A DNA stretch of 64,000 bases from CAVPGP01 sp963718065 (GTDB lineage: Bacteria > Actinomycetota > Thermoleophilia > Gaiellales > Gaiellaceae). Below the pieces are notes generated by a model. It did no database searches. It was given only the letters and a program-made list of their open reading frames with translations, and had not been told where the DNA came from. Every line of letters starts with the position of its first letter. The stretch's first letter is position 1. A program made the position numbers and the translations under genes. The DNA lies in assembly GCA_963718065.1 (NCBI GenBank), contig CAVQYE010000012.1, positions 128,849 through 192,848 of the forward strand. Direction: 5' to 3'. Below, piece by piece: positions 42,195-50,018 of this stretch.

Positions 42195-44232
42195 CATCCG
42201 TGACATGGAAGGACGCCGTGCTGGCGATCGCCACGCGGCGCCGGAGCATGCTCTTCAGCTCGGTGTCGTCGGCCGGGACCAGGCCCAGCGCCTCGCGGTA
42301 GAGCAGCGTCGCGTGGTCTTTCGCCCAGCCGCGCTCGGCCTGCTCGGCCGAGCGTACGAGCTGCTCCACGGCTCGCCGATAGTCGCCGGCGTCGCGCCAG
42401 TGGCGGGCCATGGCGCCGATCGACTCGCGGGACACGCCGGTGGACGTCTCGAAGAACTCGGCCGCGAGGGCGTGGCGCCGTGCACGGTCCGCTCGAGGCA
42501 GGAGGTCGTAGGCGACGTCGCGGATCACGACGTGGGTGAAGGCATATTGCTGCTGGCCCTCGATGATCGACACGGGCTCGCGGCGGACGAGATCGCGGCG
42601 CTCCAGCTCGTCGAGCAAGCGCGTCAGGTCGCTGTTCTGCGGGTTGATTCGCTGGAGAGCGTCGAGCCAGAAGAGCTTGCCGACCACGGCCGCGTCGAGC
42701 AGAAGCGCTCGCTCAGGGCGCGGGAGCGCGTCGAGGCGGGCCGCCACGATCCCGCGAACGCTCGTCGGCAGCGTGGCGGGCGCGGTCTCCCCGATGCTCG
42801 CGGCGATCTGCTCGATGAAGAGCGGGTTGCCCTCTGCCAGCCGCACGACCTCGTCGGCGCGATCGCCGTCGCCGAGTCGCCGGACGGCGAGCTCACGTGC
42901 TTGCGGCTCCGCGAGCGGGGCGAGCGTCAGCGCCGTGTAGCCGGAGAGACCGGCACCCCACGCCTCGCGCGAGTCGAGGAACTCCGGGCGGGCGAGTGTG
43001 ACGACGAGGATCGGCAGGCTCCGCACGCGGGTCGCGAATGCGTCGATCAGGTCGAGCAGGTTCGCGTCGGCCCAGTGGATGTCCTCGAAGATGAGCACCG
43101 TCGGCTGTTCGCGCGCCACCGCTTCCAGGAACTCGCGTGCCGAGCCGAAGAGCGCTTCCCGGTCGGACGCCTCGCTCCCCGCGTCGACCCCGACGATGAC
43201 ACCGAGATGGCCGGCGACGAGCTCGGGGTCGGCGTCCGCGCCGGCGAGAACCGTCGCCGTCCGCTCTCGGAGCTTGGCGACGATCACCGGCGCTGCGTCG
43301 CTCTCGAAGCTGCCGCAGAGCTTCATCAGCTGCGACGCGAGCGCGCCGTAGGTGCCGCTCTCGCGATACGGCAGGGAGCGGCCGTGAACGACGCGAGCTC
43401 CAAGCTCGGCCGTGACGCGGCCGAACTCGGCGGCGAGCGTCGTCTTGCCGACGCCCGCCGGGCCGAAGATCGAGACGAGGTGGGGCAGACGTTCGGTGGC
43501 CGCGCGGTCCCAGAGCGAACGCAGGATCGCGATCTCGCTGTCGCGCCCCACGATCGACGTGCTCGCGACCGGGCGCTCGCCCGCCACCGTCAGCGCGCGC
43601 ACCGCCAGCCACGCCTTGACCGGATGCTCCTTCCCCTTCGCCACGACCATCCCGGTCTGCCGGTATTCGATCGCGTCCCTCGTCTCGAGATAGGTCTCCT
43701 CGCCGACGACGATGCCGTTCACCGGCGCCGCTGCCTGCAGGCGCGAGGCCGTGTTGACCACGTCGCCTGCGACCAGTGACTCACCGAGCGCGAGGCGCGC
43801 GCCCAGGGAGACGACGGCCTCGCCGGTGTTGACGGCGATCCGGATCTGCAGATCGCCGCCGGCAAGCTCGCCGACGCTGTCGCGGACGACGAGCGCGGCG
43901 CGTACGGCGCGCTCTGCATCGTCGCCGTGGGCGAGAGGCGCTCCGAAGAGCCCCATCACGGCGTCGCCGATGAACTTCTCGACGACGCCGCCAAACGACT
44001 CGATCTCGCGGCGCACCCGCTCGTGGTAGGGCACCAGCACCGCGCGCACCTCTTCGGGATCGAGTTGCTCCGCCCGGGCCGTGAAGCCGACCAGGTCGAC
44101 GAAGATGACCGTGACGATCCGCCGCTCCTCGCCGGCGAGGCTCTCCTCGGCGAGTGACGAGCCACACGCGTGGCAGAAGCGGGCGACCTCCGGGTTCTCC
44201 TGGCCGCAGACCCGACAGAGGCGCACCGACAA
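42166..44232 (-). CDS. Zinc-ribbon class III adenylate cyclase with AAA-type ATPase domain
   Basis: 688 residues, intact. A zinc ribbon at residues 6-23 (CxxC-x10-CxxC, Cys 6, 9, 20, 23) is followed by one cyclase domain (about 38-215) with every catalytic residue: metal Asp in IFVDLVGF and FIGDAVMGLFG, Lys in EKFIGD, and Asn/Arg in GDVVNTASRL. It should work as a homodimer. The ATPase has Walker A GPAGVGKTTLAAEF and Walker B-like TVLIFEDIHWAD, and helical repeats follow. The layout is common in actinobacteria, where such proteins act as cAMP-making regulators without a DNA-binding domain. Compare the first gene of the window, which splits its active site over two domains. Confidence 0.9.
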   Translation of the reverse strand: MSVRLCRVCGQENPEVARFCHACGSSLAEESLAGEERRIVTVIFVDLVGFTARAEQLDPEEVRAVLVPYHERVRREIESFGGVVEKFIGDAVMGLFGAPLAHGDDAERAVRAALVVRDSVGELAGGDLQIRIAVNTGEAVVSLGARLALGESLVAGDVVNTASRLQAAAPVNGIVVGEETYLETRDAIEYRQTGMVVAKGKEHPVKAWLAVRALTVAGERPVASTSIVGRDSEIAILRSLWDRAATERLPHLVSIFGPAGVGKTTLAAEFGRVTAELGARVVHGRSLPYRESGTYGALASQLMKLCGSFESDAAPVIVAKLRERTATVLAGADADPELVAGHLGVIVGVDAGSEASDREALFGSAREFLEAVAREQPTVLIFEDIHWADANLLDLIDAFATRVRSLPILVVTLARPEFLDSREAWGAGLSGYTALTLAPLAEPQARELAVRRLGDGDRADEVVRLAEGNPLFIEQIAASIGETAPATLPTSVRGIVAARLDALPRPERALLLDAAVVGKLFWLDALQRINPQNSDLTRLLDELERRDLVRREPVSIIEGQQQYAFTHVVIRDVAYDLLPRADRARRHALAAEFFETSTGVSRESIGAMARHWRDAGDYRRAVEQLVRSAEQAERGWAKDHATLLYREALGLVPADDTELKSMLRRRVAIASTASFHVTDVKRPESRQA

Positions 44233-44243
44233 AGACTAGACGG

Positions 44244-44771
44244 CTAGGACGGTTCGCGGCTCTCGGACAAGCGGTCCCACGAGGCCGAGAGCGCCGGCGA
44301 CGAGGCAATCGTCTGAAAGACGACGCAGTACCGCTCCGTCAGCCGCAGCAGGGTGTCGAGCTGGTCGTCAGCCGCGCTCGTCTCCAGCTCGAAGCGCAAC
44401 CGGATCGACCGGAAGCCGACAGGCGCCTCCTTGTCGACGCCGAGTGTCCCGCGAAAGTCGAGATCTCCGTCGGCATGCACGAGCCCCCGCTCGATCGGGA
44501 TCTCGAGCGACGTCGCGACGGCGCGCAGCGTCACTCCTGCGCACGCGGCCAGCGCCTCGAGCAGCATGTCGCCCGAGCAGAGCGTGGAGCCATCACCGCC
44601 GCTCGCAGGATGGAGACCAGCCGCCGCGAGCGCCTGCCCGGTCCGAACCGAGCACGTGATGCCTTCGCCGAGCGTCCCCGTCGCGCTCAGGGTGACGAGC
44701 GCCGCATCCGGGTCGTCGCGGTACCGCTCCTTCAACGGGTCCTGCAAGCTCCGCAGTGCCGTGCGATCCAC
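44244..44771 (-). CDS. OsmC family protein
   Basis: 175 residues from GTG 44771, preceded by GAGAGGAGAGGG. OsmC fold motifs: GGDGSTLCSGDMLLEALAAC with the first conserved Cys, and a second Cys in ERYCVVFQTI. OsmC/Ohr proteins use the two cysteines to reduce organic hydroperoxides. Here the pair is present, so peroxidase activity is likely. Twelve bases after the cyclase start, in the same direction. Confidence 0.82.
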   Translation of the reverse strand: MDRTALRSLQDPLKERYRDDPDAALVTLSATGTLGEGITCSVRTGQALAAAGLHPASGGDGSTLCSGDMLLEALAACAGVTLRAVATSLEIPIERGLVHADGDLDFRGTLGVDKEAPVGFRSIRLRFELETSAADDQLDTLLRLTERYCVVFQTIASSPALSASWDRLSESREPS

Positions 44772-44878
44772 GCTGCCCTCTCCTCTCTCGCGGGCCCGAA
44801 ATCGTAGCTGCGCCTTTCGACCCGGCTCGGACGGGCGAGAGGCGTAGTGTCCACCCAAAGCGATCAAGGAGGCGCGCG

Positions 44879-45178
44879 ATGTTTGCACGTGTGGCCACGT
44901 TCGAGGGCGACCGGGAGCAGATGCAGAAGGTCGCGAAGACGATGGCAGAGGAGACCGCATCGTCCGGCCCGCCGGAAGGCGTCCCTGCGAAAGAGTTCCT
45001 GATGCTCACGAGCCGCGATAGCGGCAAGTCGCTCGGGATTGTCCTCTTCGAGACCGAGGACGACCTGCGCAAGGGCGACGAAGCGCTGAACGCCATGAGC
45101 CCGCCGCCCGGGGCAGAGGGCATGGGACAGCGCGTCGGCGTCGAGATCTTCGAGGTCGCGGTGCGCGCGACGGCCTGA
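44879..45178 (+). CDS. Small protein, possible dimeric alpha/beta-barrel fold
   Basis: 99 residues with AAGGAGG 8 nt before ATG. MFARVATFEGDREQMQKV at the start, a helix rich in charged residues, then KSLGIVLFETEDDLRKGDEAL and RVGVEIFEVAV. The pattern of strand, helix, strand with LFETEDD recalls antibiotic-biosynthesis-monooxygenase-like dimers. No catalytic residue can be pointed out. Confidence 0.65.
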   Translation: MFARVATFEGDREQMQKVAKTMAEETASSGPPEGVPAKEFLMLTSRDSGKSLGIVLFETEDDLRKGDEALNAMSPPPGAEGMGQRVGVEIFEVAVRATA

Positions 45179-45198
45179 GGCGGCGGGCCAGGCGCGGG

Positions 45199-45486
45199 TT
45201 ACGCAGCCAGCGCCGAGAGCCCGCGCGTGGAGACGGTGATGCGGCGCGGCGGCTGGGCGTCGTCGAGGTGCGCGACGATCGCGCTCCATCCCTCCGACCC
45301 GATCGCCCGGCGGCACTCCTCGGGCATGTCCGACGAGTCGATCTCGCCGCCCGCGACCTCGACGCTGATCGTGCGTTCCTCGCCGGTCTCGCTTCTGAGC
45401 GTCCAGTCCCAGCCGCCGTCGATGTCCGGCCCGTGCTGATAGTCGTCGTAGGCGCTCGCTCCGCTGGCGTTCTGCCAAAGCGTCAT
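45199..45486 (-). CDS. Small protein of unknown function
   Basis: 95 residues from ATG 45486 (MTLWQNASGASAYDDY). Acidic; the middle is VEVAGGEIDSSDMPEECRRA, and a C-terminal strand ITVSTRGLSALAA. Family not recognised. Convergent with the preceding gene, 20 bp apart. Confidence 0.5.
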   Translation of the reverse strand: MTLWQNASGASAYDDYQHGPDIDGGWDWTLRSETGEERTISVEVAGGEIDSSDMPEECRRAIGSEGWSAIVAHLDDAQPPRRITVSTRGLSALAA

Positions 45487-45497
45487 CGCCCGTAGTC

Positions 45498-45833
45498 TCA
45501 CAAAGAGCGTCTCGTCGCGCGGCGTGCGGGAGCAGGCTTCGGAACCAATGTCACGCGTCCACGGGGCCGCGGCTCGAAGTCGGTCGTGACCAGCGTGGCC
45601 TGAGCAGGCCTCAGCTTGCCGGTGAGATAGACGTCCACCTCGTCCAGGCTCATGCTGTACTGCGCGGCCGCACCGTCGGTGACCTCGCCGGCTGGCGGCG
45701 CGTCGATGATCCGGTACAGCCCGTAGCCCACGACGCATGGATCGCGGCCCTTCAGCTTCTGCACGCACAGGCCCTGCCGGTCGGCCGCGCGTTCCAGGCG
45801 GCGCTCCCGCATCGTCTCGGCAACAAGCATCAT
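45498..45833 (-). CDS. Small protein of unknown function
   Basis: 111 residues (MMLVAETMRERRLERAADRQ). GYGLYRIIDAPPAGEVTDG and YSMSLDEVDVYLTGKLRP are the most ordered stretches; the basic C-terminus may be disordered. Only 11 nt from the start of the next minus-strand gene, so possibly cotranscribed. Family not recognised. Confidence 0.5.
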   Translation of the reverse strand: MMLVAETMRERRLERAADRQGLCVQKLKGRDPCVVGYGLYRIIDAPPAGEVTDGAAAQYSMSLDEVDVYLTGKLRPAQATLVTTDFEPRPRGRVTLVPKPAPARRATRRSL

Positions 45834-45953
45834 CGGAGGTCGCCCCCTTCATCGTGAGGTGGTGGCGCACCAAACCTTCTGATGCGTGGCTCGAGAAAGA
45901 GAGAGCCACTTGTTCAACGCGCAGCGCCGCTGTAAAGGTGCGGCCTGTCCGGC

Positions 45954-46373
45954 CTAGTCGTAGTACGGCACCGAGCCCGGTTCGCAGTGGTCGACGAAAT
46001 GTGTCCGCTCGATCGCCGTCCGGACCTTGTCGCGGAACTCGTCCGCCCTGCTCGAGTCGGTCGACGACGCCGCGACCATGACCCAGCTATGAGTCGGGTC
46101 GATGGCGCCGCAGGCGACAATCACGACGACGTCCGGCGACGATCCGATGACGACGGGGGTTCGCTCGTCCCGCTCGGGGTCGAAGTTCACCGTCAGCCCG
46201 ACGTTCGTGACTGCAGAGACAGCGTCCGCGAGCACCGCGCTCAACGAGCCGTCCTTCTCGGTCGAGCCGAAGTGGAGCTCGGGCGCCGACCGCTTCGCGA
46301 GCCGGCCATAGAGCGCACGGGAGACGTCTCCGTCGATTGCGACGACCGAATCGTTCCACGAGGGGTGAGGCAT
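45954..46373 (-). CDS. Protein of unknown function
   Basis: 139 residues from ATG 46373 (MPHPSWNDSVVAIDGDVSRA). Beta-rich centre (VGLTVNFDPERDERTPVVIG, VVVIVACGAIDPTHSWVMVA), ending DHCEPGSVPYYD. No signal peptide. Family not recognised. Divergent from the receiver-domain gene. Confidence 0.5.
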   Translation of the reverse strand: MPHPSWNDSVVAIDGDVSRALYGRLAKRSAPELHFGSTEKDGSLSAVLADAVSAVTNVGLTVNFDPERDERTPVVIGSSPDVVVIVACGAIDPTHSWVMVAASSTDSSRADEFRDKVRTAIERTHFVDHCEPGSVPYYD

Positions 46374-46555
46374 GGCGGCTGCTCCTCCGGGTGCGTTGTG
46401 GCGCTGGGCGGCCGACGAGCAGCCATTTGTGTCGAGCGATACTAGAGGGTCTGTCAAATGCGTGCCCAAAAGACAGCAGCCGCCCGGCGAGGCGGGCCTT
46501 GCCGCGGGCGGATGCGACACGCCGCCGCGTGGTGCTTTCCGTAGTCTCCAGGCAG

Positions 46556-46945
46556 ATGCAGACAGGACTGAGCCGCCGCGCGCTCGTCGTCGAAGACGAC
46601 GAGGCGATTCGATCGCTCGTTTCGCAAGTGTTGGAGGAGGACGGCTTCGCGGTCATCTCCACCGACAGCGGTGCCGGTGCCCTTCGCGAGCTGGCGACGG
46701 AAGCGGTCGACATCGTCGTCACCGACTGGAACCTGCCCCACATCAACGGCGAGCACGTGATCGCGGCCGCCCGCGAGCTGCTTCGCGGCACGCCCATCCT
46801 CATCATCACCGGCGACCCGTCAGCCGCGGACCGGTTCCTCGACCCGCCGGACCTCCTGATTCACGTGCTGCCGAAGCCCTTTACGATCGCGCAGTTCCTG
46901 GCGGCCGTCGCGAACGCGCTCGGGGAGACCCGCGAGGCGTCCTGA
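46556..46945 (+). CDS. Single-domain response regulator (receiver)
   Basis: 129 residues from ATG 46556. CheY-like: acidic pocket VVEDDEA, phospho-acceptor Asp in VVTDWNLPHING, Thr in IITGDP and Lys in LPKPFTI. No output domain. No kinase gene is adjacent; the nearest is the histidine kinase at 58.6-60.3 kb. Probably part of a phosphorelay or a stress-response partner switch. Confidence 0.85.
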   Translation: MQTGLSRRALVVEDDEAIRSLVSQVLEEDGFAVISTDSGAGALRELATEAVDIVVTDWNLPHINGEHVIAAARELLRGTPILIITGDPSAADRFLDPPDLLIHVLPKPFTIAQFLAAVANALGETREAS

Positions 46946-46958
46946 CGGCCTGCGAGGG

Positions 46959-48425
46959 CTAACCGCTCGCCGCGCGGGCGGGCTCCGTCGACGGGGCGGC
47001 TCCGTGCTCCGAGGCGGCGGCGAGCGCGGGCATCTCGCGGAAGAACACTGCGCCGACCACGGCGGCCGAGGCCGCGAAGAGGGCGCCGACGAGGAACGCC
47101 GCGTGGTAGCCGCCGGTCAGGGCGGTGAGCTCGTCGTGGCCGTCTGCGCGCAGGGTGCTGGTGCGTGAGGCCGCGAGGCTCGCGAGCACGGCGAGGCCGA
47201 GCGCGCCGCCCATCATGAACGCGGTGTTGACGACGCCGGAGGCGAGCCCGGATTCCTCCGGCGCGACATCGCTCATGGCGGCGAGCAGCATCGGGTTGAA
47301 GGCGATCCCGGCGCCGAAGCCGAGCAGGATCATGCTCGGGAGGACGTCGACGACGAAGCTGCCGTCGACCGGTGCCCGCACGAAGAGCGCAAGACCGGAC
47401 GCGGCCAGGAGCAATCCGGTCGTGAGCGGCTTCTTGATGCCGAAGCGCATCACGAGCTTGGCGGAGAGCCCGAGCGAGAACGTCCCCATGATCAGGTTCG
47501 CCGGCAGGAACCCGAGACCGACCTGGAGCGGCGTGTAGCCGAGCACCAGCTGCAGGTAGAGGGCGGAGAGGAAGAACCATGCGAACATGGCAGCCGCCCA
47601 GAGGATGCCGACGACGTTGGCGGTCGCAAGGTTGCGCAGCCGGAAGAGGCCGAGCGGAACGAGCGGCGCGCGAACCCGGGACTCGATGACCAGGAACACC
47701 GCGAGCAGCGCCAGCGCGGCGGCGAGCAGGCCGATCGTCTGCGTCGACGTCCAGCCCGCGTCGTTGCCGTTGACGACCGCGTAGACCGCGAACATCAGGG
47801 CAGCAGTCACGGTCACCGCGCCGCCGACGTCGAGGCGCCCGGTCCCGGCGGTGCCTCGGGCGACCGGCAGCAGTCTCAGGGAGAGGAAGTAGACGGCGAC
47901 GCCGATCGGCGCGTTGACGAGGAAGATCCAGTGCCAGTCGAGCGTGTCGGTCAAGACCCCGCCGAGGAGCACGCCGATGCTGCCGCCACCGGCGGCGACG
48001 AAGCCGAAGACGCCCATCGCCTTCGCACGATCGGCCGGCTCGGTGAAGAGGTTCATGGTCAGGGACAGCGAGACCGCCGAGACGATCGCGCCGCCGAGTC
48101 CCTGCACCGCCCTGGCGGCGATCAGGAACTCCTGCGAGTTCGCGAGCCCGCAGCCGACCGAGGCGATGGTGAAGAGCGAGATCCCGATCAGGAACAGGCG
48201 CCGGTGACCGTAGAGGTCGCCGAGGCGCCCGCCGAGCAGCAGGAAGCCTCCGAAGGTGAGCAGATAGGCGTTCACGACCCAGGCGAGCGAGGTCGCCGAG
48301 AAGCCGAGGTCCTCCCTGATCGACGGCAGCGCGACGTTGACGATGGTCGTGTCGAGAACGATCATCAGCGTCCCGAGGCAGAGGACGTACAAGGCGAACC
48401 AGCGTGTGCGGCTATTCAAGGTCAT
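46959..48425 (-). CDS. MFS drug-efflux transporter, EmrB/QacA (DHA2) type
   Basis: 488 residues, intact, about 14 helices. LMIVLDTTIVNVALPSIRED in helix 1 and GGRLGDLYGHRRLFLIG in loop 2-3 are diagnostic of the family. Confers resistance to hydrophobic drugs in characterised members. Convergent with the receiver gene, 13 bp apart. Confidence 0.9.
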   Translation of the reverse strand: MTLNSRTRWFALYVLCLGTLMIVLDTTIVNVALPSIREDLGFSATSLAWVVNAYLLTFGGFLLLGGRLGDLYGHRRLFLIGISLFTIASVGCGLANSQEFLIAARAVQGLGGAIVSAVSLSLTMNLFTEPADRAKAMGVFGFVAAGGGSIGVLLGGVLTDTLDWHWIFLVNAPIGVAVYFLSLRLLPVARGTAGTGRLDVGGAVTVTAALMFAVYAVVNGNDAGWTSTQTIGLLAAALALLAVFLVIESRVRAPLVPLGLFRLRNLATANVVGILWAAAMFAWFFLSALYLQLVLGYTPLQVGLGFLPANLIMGTFSLGLSAKLVMRFGIKKPLTTGLLLAASGLALFVRAPVDGSFVVDVLPSMILLGFGAGIAFNPMLLAAMSDVAPEESGLASGVVNTAFMMGGALGLAVLASLAASRTSTLRADGHDELTALTGGYHAAFLVGALFAASAAVVGAVFFREMPALAAASEHGAAPSTEPARAASG

Positions 48426-48494
48426 GAGTTTCTGCTTCCTTTCGCTGCGGGCGTCAAACCTGGTTTCGAAGGGTTAGACGGGCTCGCGCCCGAG

Positions 48495-48525
48495 AACTCA
48501 TCGGCGCCCGGCTGTGCGATGAGTT
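48495..48525. promoter_or_regulatory. 9-bp inverted repeat, candidate operator
   Basis: AACTCATCG (48495-48503) and CGATGAGTT (48517-48525) are exact complements 13 bp apart, in the gap between the MFS pump and STAS genes. A third ATGAGTTTC half-site lies at the MFS start codon (48424-48432). The spacing suits a dimeric regulator that controls one or both divergent genes. No regulator gene is recognised beside it. Confidence 0.35.
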
Positions 48526-48552
48526 TCGCCCGTCGGAACGGTCCTAACCCTG

Positions 48553-48840
48553 ATGGGCGCCCCGCTCCCGCAAACGATCACGTTCGCGATCCGCGGCCCC
48601 ATCGCCCGCTCCGACCTGCCAGGCCTGTGCGACCGCGTCTGCGTGCTCCTTGGGCAAGGCGCCGCGGTCGCGCTCTGCGACGTCAGCGGCGTCGACCCGG
48701 ATGCCGTCACGGTCGATGCGCTCGCAAAGCTCCAGCTCGGCGCCCAGCGAACCGGCTGCCAGGTGCGGCTGCGCAACGCTTCCGACGAGCTGCTGCAGCT
48801 CGTCGCCTTCATGGGGTTGGAGCACGTCGTGCGCGAGTAG
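48553..48840 (+). CDS. STAS-domain protein
   Basis: 95 residues (TITFAIRGPIARSDLPGLCD; ALCDVSGVDPDAVTVDALAKL; GLEHVV). The fold matches anti-sigma-factor antagonists. At the position of the usual phospho-Ser the sequence reads DPDAVTVDAL, so a Thr may serve or phosphorylation may be absent. Convergent with the ECF sigma gene, 5 bp apart. Confidence 0.75.
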   Translation: MGAPLPQTITFAIRGPIARSDLPGLCDRVCVLLGQGAAVALCDVSGVDPDAVTVDALAKLQLGAQRTGCQVRLRNASDELLQLVAFMGLEHVVRE

Positions 48841-48845
48841 GAGAG

Positions 48846-49874
48846 CTACGCCTCGAACTCCAGCGGCAGCCCGAAGAGCGGGAAGAGCGTCTCGGTCTCC
48901 AGGAAGAACGTGAAGCCGACGATTCGACCGCCCGACACCTCGAGCACCTGGAGCGCCCAGGGCTCGTAGCCCTCGCCTGTGGTGCTCGGCTTGTACTGCG
49001 CGAACGCCGGCGAGCCGTTCGCCGTCAGGGTCGGGATCACCTTCGAGCCGCGGCAGCCGGCGCCCGGGCCGAACCACCAGGTGAAGATGTCCTCGCGTCC
49101 GCTCAGCCACATGTCGAAGGGCGGCATCGACTGCGTCGCGTCCTCGTGGATCAGCGACGTGAGCGCGTCGATGTCGTAGGCCTCGAAGGCCTTGACGTAC
49201 CGCTCGAGGAGCTCGCGGTCGACCTCGTTCGGCGCCGACACCTCGAGCGGCTTCACCTGTGCGGCGTCGAGGGTCGCCCGCGCGCGCTGGAGTGCGCTGT
49301 TCACCGACGCCACGCTCGTCTCGAGGAGCTCGGCAACCTCGGCCGCCTTCCAGCGGAGCACCTCGCAGAGGATCAGCACGGCCCGCTGGCGGGCCGGCAG
49401 GTGCTGCAGCGCGGCCACGAATGCGAGGCGGATCGTCTCGCGCGCGACGGCGGTCTCGGCAGGATCGCCCTCGGGCACGATCCGGCCGTCGGGCATCGGC
49501 TGGATCCACGTCGCCTCCGGGAACGTCCTCAGGTTGGACTCGATCGGCTCCACTGCAGGCCCGAGATCCATCGGCAACGCTCGCCGCTGGCGGCCGTCGA
49601 GCATGTCGAGGCAGACGTTTGTCGCAATGCGGTACATCCACGACCGCAGCGCCGAGCGTCCCTCGAAGCGATCGAGGCTCCGCCACGCGCGCACCATCGT
49701 CTCCTGGACGGCGTCCTCCGCTTCGAACGCGGAGCCGAGCATCCGGTAGCAGTACGCGGTCAGCTCGACCCGGTGCTGCTCCAGCTGGAGCGCCTGATCC
49801 TCGGCCCCGGGCGGTGCCGCGCTCCGAGCCTGACTGTTCCGGGCCTGACTGCCTGTCGCCTCCGCGCGAGCCAT
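48846..49874 (-). CDS. ECF RNA polymerase sigma factor with C-terminal SnoaL-like domain
   Basis: 342 residues. Sigma region 2 (YRMLGSAFEAEDAVQETMVRAWR, split here at WR) and region 4 (LPARQRAVLILCEVLRWKA, VAELLETSVASVNSALQRAR) precede a SnoaL/NTF2-like domain (LLERYVKAFEAYDIDALTSL; FDMWLSGREDIFTWW). The layout matches the SigG/SigX5-type ECF group, whose C-terminal domain regulates sigma activity in place of a separate anti-sigma factor. No anti-sigma gene lies beside it, in agreement with that. Confidence 0.88.
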   Translation of the reverse strand: MARAEATGSQARNSQARSAAPPGAEDQALQLEQHRVELTAYCYRMLGSAFEAEDAVQETMVRAWRSLDRFEGRSALRSWMYRIATNVCLDMLDGRQRRALPMDLGPAVEPIESNLRTFPEATWIQPMPDGRIVPEGDPAETAVARETIRLAFVAALQHLPARQRAVLILCEVLRWKAAEVAELLETSVASVNSALQRARATLDAAQVKPLEVSAPNEVDRELLERYVKAFEAYDIDALTSLIHEDATQSMPPFDMWLSGREDIFTWWFGPGAGCRGSKVIPTLTANGSPAFAQYKPSTTGEGYEPWALQVLEVSGGRIVGFTFFLETETLFPLFGLPLEFEA

Positions 49875-50006
49875 CCTCGGATCATCCTAGAGAACCGGCC
49901 GCAGGCCGCGTCAGACATCGTGGCGGTCGACGGCCACCGCGCAGGGAAGTACTTTCCCGCACTCGGAGCGAGGCCAGGCACGGATGTCGCGTCGCAACGG
50001 CGCACC

Positions 50007-50012
50007 TAGATT
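50007..50012 (+). promoter_or_regulatory. Possible -10 box TAGATT before malic enzyme, leaderless
   Basis: TAGATT ends 6 nt before the ATG at 50019, with no ribosome binding site. The same hexamer occurs at the divergent region at 39622. Suggests a leaderless transcript; no clear -35 box. Confidence 0.3.
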
Positions 50013-50018
50013 GGGTGC

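Noticed and set aside
49944..49958. GGGAAGTACTTTCCC near-palindrome upstream of malic enzyme
   Set aside because: The symmetry is imperfect and the motif is not repeated nearby. Too weak to call an operator.
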